From Candidatus Pelagibacter sp. (GTDB lineage: Bacteria; Pseudomonadota; Alphaproteobacteria; Pelagibacterales; Pelagibacteraceae): DNA of 5,385 nucleotides. The stretch covers positions 1 to 5,385 of the forward strand of contig JADHRH010000068.1 of NCBI GenBank assembly GCA_016777545.1, written 5' to 3'. The translations under genes and the position numbers were made by a program. Shown here one piece after another: positions 1-5,385 of the stretch. Each line of letters begins with the position of its first letter. The stretch's first letter is position 1. Under the pieces are notes generated by a model. That model searched no databases. It was not told the origin of the DNA and saw only the letters and a list, made by a program, of their open reading frames with translations.

Positions 1-629
1 GCTCTTCTAGCATCATCGTTACCTGGAATTGGGTAATCAATACCATCAGGATTAGAATTGCTGTCAAGTATAGCACAGATTGGAATACCTAATTTAGAAG
101 CTTCAGCAATAGCTAGAGACTCATAATTAGTATCAATAATAAAAACTAGATCAGGAACCTTTTTCATTTCTGCAATTCCACCTAATGCTCTTTCTAATTT
201 ATCTTTTTTAACACTCATCTTTAAAAGTTCTTTTTTTGTAAAGCCTCTATTTTCAGCTATAAGATCAGCCTCATATTTTTTCATCTTTTTAATTGATCCT
301 GAGATTGTTCCCCAGTTAGTTAGCATTCCACCTAACCATCTGTAGTTTACAAAGTATTGTCCAGTTTCTTTTGCAACTTCAGCAATAGCTTCTGATGCTT
401 GTTTTTTTGTAGATACAAAAAGAATTTTGCCATTATTGGCTATCGTATTGTAAACTTTTTCTAAAGCTACATTGGTTAATTCTAATGTTTGAGTTAAATC
501 AATAATGTGAATTGAATCTCTTTTTCCAAAAATGTATTTTTTCATCTTTGGGTTCCATCTTAAGGTCTTATGACCTAAATGAACGCCTGCTTCTAATAGT
601 TGTTGGATAGTTAGACTTGGTATTTTCAT
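1..629 (-). CDS. rpsB: 30S ribosomal protein S2, 3' end cut by the window edge
   Basis: This is structural protein S2 of the small ribosomal subunit, which binds late in 30S assembly and is needed for S1 to join. The visible part is 209 complete codons plus two bases, starting [20 protein letters not shown]. The N-terminal S2 signature (LLEAGVHLG, residues 11-19) is present. The second signature runs from P159 to P183 (PDLVFIID...E...GIP) and fits the family pattern throughout. Family members are usually about 240-260 residues, so roughly 30-50 C-terminal residues lie beyond position 1. The ATG at 629-627 is chosen because the protein begins at the usual family start and because a GGGA Shine-Dalgarno-like element lies 6 bases upstream. 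An in-frame ATG further upstream (665) is closed by a stop codon. The gene follows dnaE on the same strand after a 129-base gap that holds a likely regulatory leader. In many bacteria tsf follows, but that would be outside the window. Confidence 0.97.
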   Translation of the reverse strand, partial: MKIPSLTIQQLLEAGVHLGHKTLRWNPKMKKYIFGKRDSIHIIDLTQTLELTNVALEKVYNTIANNGKILFVSTKKQASEAIAEVAKETGQYFVNYRWLGGMLTNWGTISGSIKKMKKYEADLIAENRGFTKKELLKMSVKKDKLERALGGIAEMKKVPDLVFIIDTNYESLAIAEASKLGIPICAILDSNSNPDGIDYPIPGNDDARR

Positions 630-635
630 ATTTAT

Positions 636-639
636 TCCC
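636..639 (-). promoter_or_regulatory. Weak ribosome-binding site of rpsB
   Basis: The minus strand reads GGGA followed by six A/T bases and then the rpsB ATG at 629. This is a short, imperfect Shine-Dalgarno sequence at normal spacing. Most of it (637-639) lies inside the 3' strand of a possible GC-rich helix with 672-677, so access to it could be controlled by RNA folding. The site supports the chosen rpsB start. Confidence 0.6.
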
Positions 640-698
640 GGTTAAGCCACCACAGTAATTTCCATTTAAGGACCGGAGGTATAAAACCACAAACTGTG
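637..698 (-). promoter_or_regulatory. Candidate structured mRNA leader of rpsB (H-type pseudoknot)
   Basis: On the minus strand two interleaved complementary pairs can be seen. CACAGT (698-693) pairs with ACTGTG (656-651) over 6 bp. TCCGGT (677-672) pairs with ACCGGG (642-637) over 6 bp including one G-U. The order a-b-a'-b' makes an H-type pseudoknot. The connecting segments are 15, 15 and 8 bases, and the second helix covers the GGGA ribosome-binding site. A competing local hairpin CACA-GTT-TGTG (698-688) would exclude the first helix, so two states are possible. The block is clearly more GC-rich than its flanks. Ribosomal protein genes, including E. coli rpsB, are known to be repressed by their own product through leader structures, so S2 is the natural candidate ligand. 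The pairing is seen directly; the regulatory role is inferred. I could not test conservation. Confidence 0.55.
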
Positions 699-758
699 TG
701 CGTGTTAATTTAATTTAAGAGTTATTTACAAATTATTCATAGAACAAACAAGTCTTTT

Positions 759-3700
759 TTAATGAATAGTTGTCGAAATATCTTTATTTCTGATGATATT
801 AATAGCTTTTCTGTCAATTAGACGCTTGTTTTTCAATTTAAAGCTAATCTCATTGTTTTTATCAGTTATATTAATTTTTACCTCAGTTGTCCCCTCTTCA
901 TTCACTAAATCAGAAATTTTATCGATGTCTTTAATTGATTTAATATTAAATACGATTTCATTAACAGGCTTATTAAAAAGATCCTTGAGAGAAGCTATTT
1001 TTTGAACATTTATTCTTTTAAATTTATTCTCATCGTTAGAAATGGTTTTGATCAAGGTTATGATTAAAGAGCTACCCTCAACTAAAACCTCTCTATTAAG
1101 TTCTAAAATATCTGAAAAAATAAAGAGCTCAAAAACACTAGTTAAATCAGTGAACTTAATAACTCCGTATGAATTACCTTTTGCAGTTTTTCTTTCAGTG
1201 ATTTTTAAAAGTGTAGCTGCAATATTTGCCTCTTTTATTGTATCATCCAAATTAAATTGTGCGTAATCGACAATTTTATAGTCATCAAAAATTTCTTTGA
1301 ATTGATTTAAAGGATGGTCAGATATAAAAAAACCAATAGCTTCAAATTCTCTTGATAAACGATCCTCAAACTTCCAATCTTCAATATTTAGAACTATTTC
1401 ATTATCCTGTTCTTCATCTGAGCCAAAAAGATCAATTTGATTTGCTGCTTTGTTTTCATAAATATTTTTTGTTTTTAAAATAAAATTTGGAATAGAATTA
1501 AATAAGGCTTGTCGATTGTTATCTATATTATCAAAAGCTCCTGCTTTAACCAAACCTTCTAATTGAAGTTTATTTATATCTTTAGGATTAACTCTATTTA
1601 AAAAATCATTTATAGATTTAAAATCTCCATTTTCATTTCTTTCTTTAACAACATTTGATATTGCTTCATAACCAACACTTTTAATTCCACCAAGAGCATA
1701 ATAAAAATTATTGTCATCGAATTGAAAATCTGCAAAGCACTTATTAATATCAGGTCGTATAACTTTAATATTAATTCTTTTTAGTTCTTCATGGAATTCT
1801 CCCAATTTATTTTGATTTGAAATATCCATTGTCATAGATGCTGCAAAAAACTCTTTAGGATAATAGGTTTTTAAAAAAGCTGTTTGATAAGAAATTATAG
1901 CATAAGCAGCAGCATGACTTTTGTTAAATCCATATTCAGCAAATGGTTCAATTTTTAAAAATATACTAGCTGCAACTTCTTTGCTAATTCCATTTTTCAA
2001 AGCACCAGCAATAAATCCCTGTTTCTGCTTTTCTAATTCGGCTCTTTTTTTTTTACCCATAGCTCTTCTTAAAATATCTGCCTCACCAGCGGTAAAACCA
2101 GAGAGTTTTTGCGCTATTTGCATCACTTGTTCTTGATAAATAATAACTCCGTAAGTAGGTTTTAAAATATCCTCAAGTAATGGATGCAAATAATCAGGTG
2201 TTTGTCTTCCGTGTTTACAGTCATTGTAAATTGGTATGTTGCTCATAGGTCCTGGACGATAAAGAGCAACAAGAGCAATAATATCTTCAATGTGGTTGGG
2301 TTTCATTTGCAACAAAGCTTCGCGCATACCAGCACTTTCAACTTGAAATAATCCAACAGTGTTACCAGAAGATAAAAGTTCAAAAACTTTTTGATCATCA
2401 AAATCAATATCTTCAATTTTGAAATCTTTAACTTTTTTATTAATCAATTTTTGTGTTCTATTAATAACTGTTAAAGTTTTTAATCCTAAAAAATCAAACT
2501 TGATTAAGCCAGCATTTTCTGCTGAATACATGTCAAATTGTGTTGATGGTAACAGCAAGTCTGCTGCAGCATCTTTGTATAAAGGTACAACTTCTGTTAA
2601 TTTTCTATCAGCTATTACAACACCTGCTGCATGAGTTGCTACATTTCTATTTAAACCTTCTAATTTTAAAGAAAGATCAGTTAATTTTTTTACACGTGGG
2701 TCTTCATTAACTAATTTTTGAAGTCGTGGTTCACTATTAATACACTCAGTTAGACTTTGAGGTCTAGAAGGATCAAAAGGGATCATTTTTGAAATACTGT
2801 CAACAAAACCATATGGTAAACCTAATACTCTACCAACATCTCTAATAACCATTCTTGCTTTTAATTTTCCAAATGTAATTATATGAGCAACACTATCTTT
2901 ATATTTTGTAGTTAAATATTTAAAAACAAGATCTCTTTTTTCCTCACAAAAATCTATATCAAAGTCAGGCATTGATACTCGATCAGGGTTTAAAAATCTT
3001 TCAAATATTAGATTAAATTTAATCGGGTCAACATCAGTAATGGACAAACACCAAGCAACTAGTGAGCCAGCCCCAGAACCTCTACCAGGTCCTACTGGAA
3101 TATCGTTATTTTTAGCCCATTTAATATAATCAGATACAATCAAAAAATAACTTGGATATTTCATTTCGATTATGATTTTTAACTCATGATCTAGTCTGTC
3201 TTTGTATTTCAAAAATTTATCAGTTGTTTTTAAATTATTTTCTTCAATTTTAAAAACTTTCAGGAATTTTTCTTTTAATCCGTCTAGCGAATCTTTTTTA
3301 AGTATTTCATCAGCACTGCCTCCTTTTTCAGAGCTAATATTTGGAAGTACGGGTTTTGAAAACTGTGGTCTAAAATTACATTTAAATGGTAAATTGAAGT
3401 TATTTTCTAAAGCTTCAGGAAGATCTGAAAATAGCTTTGACATTTCTTCATTAGATTTAAAATAATGCTGGTTGCTATATTTAATTCTATTTTTTTCATT
3501 AACATAAGTTTTAGAACCAATGCACGTTAAAGCATCATGAGCTTCGTGCATGTCAGGTGTTAAGTAATAAACTTCATTTGTAGCTATAATTGGTATTTGA
3601 ATTTTTGAAGATTGTTCTAAATTGAATTTTTCAAAAGCAATTTCGTTTTGATCACCATGTCTTTGGATTTCTAAGTAAAAATTATCATTAAATTTTGATG

Positions 3701-4175
3701 ATAAGCTTCTATATAGTTTTGATATTTCATCTAAACGACCTTTTTCAAATAGTTTACCGAATAACCCTTGAATAGTTCCAGAAAGTAAGGACACACCCTC
3801 AGTGTCTATTAAAAGATCTTTTACATCTAAATGAGGGTCAGATAATGCATCATTTTCAAGGTAAGACCTTGATGAAAGTTCAATAATTCTCTTATATCCA
3901 TTTTCGTTAAGAGCTATTAGGGGTAATAGCCCTGTTGTATCTTCAAATCTAAAATAAATTTGAGTGCCAATAATTGGCTGTGTACCAACCTTAGAGATAT
4001 TTTCAGCGAACTCTAATGCACCACATAAATTAGATGTGTCTGAAATACCTAAACAGGGTATTTTTTTTTCTTTGCAAAAATCTTTTAAGTTATCAATTTT
4101 GATAGCACCTTCACAAATTGAATACTGTGTGTGAATTTTTAAGTGATTAAAATTTTGATTATTTAATTCTGGCAT
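759..4175 (-). CDS. dnaE: DNA polymerase III subunit alpha (DnaE1 type)
   Basis: This is the catalytic subunit of the replicative polymerase, extending DNA with the beta clamp and the clamp-loader complex. It has 1138 residues, close to the 1160 of E. coli DnaE. In order: an N-terminal PHP domain (about 8-280); the C-family palm and thumb with GPGRGSGAGS (362-371) and PDFDIDF (403-409); catalytic aspartates at D406, D408 and D561 (KFDFLGLKTLT); fingers with LFQVESAGMRE (609-619) and ALYRPGPM (637-644); a helix-hairpin-helix region (about 829-880); the clamp-binding motif QIDLF (913-917); an OB fold (about 982-1060); and a small C-terminal domain. The PHP metal ligands are degraded (HLK where active forms have HLH, SDT instead of TDH), so proofreading probably needs a separate DnaQ. 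The start ATG lies inside lolD (17-bp overlap) without a clear Shine-Dalgarno, suggesting coupled translation. The next methionine is residue 210, inside the PHP domain, so this start is well supported. Confidence 0.98.
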   Translation of the reverse strand: MPELNNQNFNHLKIHTQYSICEGAIKIDNLKDFCKEKKIPCLGISDTSNLCGALEFAENISKVGTQPIIGTQIYFRFEDTTGLLPLIALNENGYKRIIELSSRSYLENDALSDPHLDVKDLLIDTEGVSLLSGTIQGLFGKLFEKGRLDEISKLYRSLSSKFNDNFYLEIQRHGDQNEIAFEKFNLEQSSKIQIPIIATNEVYYLTPDMHEAHDALTCIGSKTYVNEKNRIKYSNQHYFKSNEEMSKLFSDLPEALENNFNLPFKCNFRPQFSKPVLPNISSEKGGSADEILKKDSLDGLKEKFLKVFKIEENNLKTTDKFLKYKDRLDHELKIIIEMKYPSYFLIVSDYIKWAKNNDIPVGPGRGSGAGSLVAWCLSITDVDPIKFNLIFERFLNPDRVSMPDFDIDFCEEKRDLVFKYLTTKYKDSVAHIITFGKLKARMVIRDVGRVLGLPYGFVDSISKMIPFDPSRPQSLTECINSEPRLQKLVNEDPRVKKLTDLSLKLEGLNRNVATHAAGVVIADRKLTEVVPLYKDAAADLLLPSTQFDMYSAENAGLIKFDFLGLKTLTVINRTQKLINKKVKDFKIEDIDFDDQKVFELLSSGNTVGLFQVESAGMREALLQMKPNHIEDIIALVALYRPGPMSNIPIYNDCKHGRQTPDYLHPLLEDILKPTYGVIIYQEQVMQIAQKLSGFTAGEADILRRAMGKKKRAELEKQKQGFIAGALKNGISKEVAASIFLKIEPFAEYGFNKSHAAAYAIISYQTAFLKTYYPKEFFAASMTMDISNQNKLGEFHEELKRINIKVIRPDINKCFADFQFDDNNFYYALGGIKSVGYEAISNVVKERNENGDFKSINDFLNRVNPKDINKLQLEGLVKAGAFDNIDNNRQALFNSIPNFILKTKNIYENKAANQIDLFGSDEEQDNEIVLNIEDWKFEDRLSREFEAIGFFISDHPLNQFKEIFDDYKIVDYAQFNLDDTIKEANIAATLLKITERKTAKGNSYGVIKFTDLTSVFELFIFSDILELNREVLVEGSSLIITLIKTISNDENKFKRINVQKIASLKDLFNKPVNEIVFNIKSIKDIDKISDLVNEEGTTEVKINITDKNNEISFKLKNKRLIDRKAINIIRNKDISTTIH

Positions 4176-4845
4176 TGATAGCTTTTATATTACCATCAAT
4201 CATTTCTAATTTGCAATCAGCCATATTAGCAAAAAATCTATTGTGAGTTGCATAAATTATTAATCTATTTTTATTTTTTAATTTATATAAAACATTAAAA
4301 ACCTCTTTAGCAGTAGTATGATCTAAGCTGCCAGTAGGCTCGTCTGCTAATATAATTTCAGGTTCATTAATTAGTGCTCTAGCCATTGCAATTCTTTGCA
4401 TTTCACCTCCTGACAGTTCAGATGGAAAATGAGCTTCACGTGATGAAAGGCCCATTGTTTTTATAATTTCTTTTGCTCTTTCAATTGAATTTTTTTTATC
4501 ATTAGTTAAAGCTAAACCAGCTAAATAAACATTCTCTAATGCAGTAAAATCTGGAAGTAAATTATTTTGTTGATAGATAATACCAATTTTACTTGATCTA
4601 ATTTTGTCATTTTTTGAATTATCGTTAAAGTTTATTGGTGTATTACCAATTAACAAAGAGCCAGTAGTAGGTTTATCTATCATTGATAAAACATTTAGTA
4701 ATGTAGATTTTCCCGATCCAGATGGTCCAACTAGAGAATAAATTTTACCTTTTACAAAAGAATAATTGATTTTTTTTAAAACATTTATTTTTCTATTGTT
4801 AGAAAAAGATTTTGATATATTTTTTAATGATATCAGATTATTCAT
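4159..4845 (-). CDS. lolD: Lipoprotein-releasing ABC transporter ATPase LolD
   Basis: This is the cytoplasmic ATPase that powers release of outer-membrane-destined lipoproteins from the inner membrane to the carrier LolA. It has 228 residues, a normal LolD length. Visible motifs: Walker A GPSGSGKST (40-48), Q-loop Q92, signature LSGGE (144-148), Walker B IILADEP (164-170, D168 and E169), D-loop SLD (173-175) and switch H201. The segment LLPDFTALENV (96-106) after the Q-loop is the LolD-type motif that contacts the membrane subunits. This distinguishes it from related MacB/FtsE-type ATPases, together with the adjacent lolC. The ATG overlaps the end of lolC by 8 bp (ATGAATAA) and is preceded by AAAGGA at good spacing. 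Its 3' end overlaps dnaE by 17 bp. All catalytic motifs are intact. Confidence 0.95.
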   Translation of the reverse strand: MNNLISLKNISKSFSNNRKINVLKKINYSFVKGKIYSLVGPSGSGKSTLLNVLSMIDKPTTGSLLIGNTPINFNDNSKNDKIRSSKIGIIYQQNNLLPDFTALENVYLAGLALTNDKKNSIERAKEIIKTMGLSSREAHFPSELSGGEMQRIAMARALINEPEIILADEPTGSLDHTTAKEVFNVLYKLKNKNRLIIYATHNRFFANMADCKLEMIDGNIKAINARIK

Positions 4846-5385
4846 ACTTAAGTCCTTTAACTGGGTCTAATTTTGAAGCTTTTATAGCGGGAAAAATTGA
4901 AACAATAATAGTTATAGAAATTGAACAAAGGGAAATAATAAAGATTGAAGTCGGGTTGATTTCTGAAGGCATTGTGCTTAAAAAATAAATCTCCTCAGGA
5001 AACAAACTAATATTAAAAGCACTACTTAAAAACTCTCTCAAGTTTTCTATATACAATGAGAACAATACACCTAAAAAAATTCCAAAAAAAGTTGCTGTAG
5101 TACCAATAATAACTCCAACAAGAAAAAATATTTTAACAATGGATTTATTTAAGACACCAATAGATTTTAATATAGCTATATCTCTTGTTTTATTCTTAAC
5201 AAGAATTGTAAGCCCAGAAATAATATTAAAAGCAGCAACTATAATAATCAAAGATAAGATTATAAACATTACATTTCTTTCAACCTTTAAAGCGGAAAAC
5301 AATGAGCTATTCATATCTGCCCAACTATATACAAATTCATTTTTGAATATTTTTTGAATTTTATTTTTTTCTTCTTTGATATTGG
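4838..5385 (-). CDS. lolC: Lipoprotein-releasing transporter permease, LolC/LolE family, 5' end cut by the window edge
   Basis: This is the membrane subunit of the Lol release complex, working with LolD in the inner membrane. The frame stays open to the right edge (5385), giving 181 visible C-terminal residues of a protein usually about 400-420 long. The methionine at 5314 is therefore internal, not the start; the frame upstream of it reads EFVYSWAD before MNSSLF. The family hallmark SALKVERNVMFIILSLI...VAAFNIISGL is present and matches the LolC/LolE segment leading into the second transmembrane helix. The stretch KNKTRDIAILKSIGV is the cytoplasmic loop expected to contact LolD. Two more hydrophobic segments follow (about 5055-5140 and 4885-4950 in the DNA), then the typical ending DPVKGLKYE. 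Whether the organism has one LolC/E-type subunit or two cannot be told, so the choice between lolC and lolE is by position next to lolD. Confidence 0.93.
   Translation of the reverse strand, partial: NIKEEKNKIQKIFKNEFVYSWADMNSSLFSALKVERNVMFIILSLIIIVAAFNIISGLTILVKNKTRDIAILKSIGVLNKSIVKIFFLVGVIIGTTATFFGIFLGVLFSLYIENLREFLSSAFNISLFPEEIYFLSTMPSEINPTSIFIISLCSISITIIVSIFPAIKASKLDPVKGLKYE
4853..4858 (-). promoter_or_regulatory. Ribosome-binding site of lolD
   Basis: The minus strand reads AAAGGA, seven bases before the lolD ATG at 4845, and lies within the last codons of lolC. It is the clearest Shine-Dalgarno element in the window and fixes the lolD start. Together with the 8-bp gene overlap it points to coupled translation of lolC and lolD. 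Confidence 0.75.

Larger units (their letters stand above)
630..758. other. Intergenic region between dnaE and rpsB
   Basis: This is the only gap between genes in the window. The dnaE-proximal half (699-758) is AT-rich with no strong terminator: there is no GC stem followed by a T tract on the minus strand. I also could not pick a convincing -35/-10 pair. The closest is TTGTAA at 731-726 with a poor -10 (TTAACA, 708-703). It is therefore open whether rpsB has its own promoter here or is reached by read-through from dnaE. A separate promoter is more likely given the very different expression levels expected. The rpsB-proximal half holds the candidate leader structure. Confidence 0.8.

Noticed and set aside
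637..698. SAM-II/SAM-V-type riboswitch, since these are also H-type pseudoknots over ribosome-binding sites and SAM-V occurs in marine alphaproteobacteria.
   Set aside because: The downstream gene is a ribosomal protein, not a methionine or SAM gene, and I did not recognise the conserved binding-core bases; an S2 leader is the simpler reading.
703..731. Possible rpsB promoter: TTGTAA (731-726) and TTAACA (708-703) with 17-base spacing.
   Set aside because: The -10 matches the consensus at only two of six positions, and similar matches are easy to find in such AT-rich DNA.
734..768. Rho-independent terminator after dnaE.
   Set aside because: The inverted repeat has an AT-only stem with a long asymmetric interior and no T tract after it on the minus strand, so it is not a convincing terminator.
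793..3465. Five open frames of 70-87 codons on the plus strand (793-1005, 1042-1266, 1921-2136, 2419-2634, 3202-3465) opposite dnaE.
   Set aside because: They lie antisense to a fully conserved dnaE reading frame, show no recognisable domain and have low-complexity hydrophobic or Ser/Leu-rich content expected of shadow frames in AT-rich DNA.
4838..5314. A short 158-residue protein starting at the ATG at 5314.
   Set aside because: The frame continues upstream to the window edge with conserved LolC/E residues, so this methionine is internal to a longer permease gene.
5139..5357. A 72-codon plus-strand frame opposite lolC.
   Set aside because: It is the antisense shadow of conserved LolC/E membrane helices; no family resemblance was seen.

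Overview
The window is strongly AT-rich bacterial DNA with four genes, all on the minus strand. In transcription order (right to left) they are the 3' part of lolC, complete lolD, complete dnaE, and the 5' part of rpsB. The Lys/Asn/Ile-rich proteins, tight packing and lolC-lolD-dnaE order suggest an alphaproteobacterium with a small, low-GC genome. A SAR11/Pelagibacter-like organism fits best, but this is an inference from gene order and composition, not from a search.

Region 4159-5385 encodes the inner-membrane lipoprotein-release machinery. The LolC/E-family permease (cut at the right edge) overlaps the LolD ATPase by 8 bp. LolD overlaps dnaE by 17 bp. The three genes therefore look like one translationally linked unit, although lipoprotein sorting and DNA replication are unrelated jobs.

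Region 759-4175 is dnaE, the catalytic alpha subunit of DNA polymerase III. It has all three catalytic aspartates, a degenerate (probably inactive) PHP domain, an internal clamp-binding motif QIDLF and an OB fold.

The only real intergenic stretch (630-758, 129 bases) separates dnaE from rpsB (ribosomal protein S2, cut at the left edge). On the minus strand it can be folded into an H-type pseudoknot whose last strand covers the rpsB ribosome-binding site. It also carries a CCUCC segment resembling the 3' end of 16S rRNA. This is a good candidate for an autoregulatory S2 leader and is the most interesting non-coding signal here. I see no mobile element, CRISPR, tRNA or rRNA, and no convincing new multi-gene system; the protein-coding content is conserved housekeeping.
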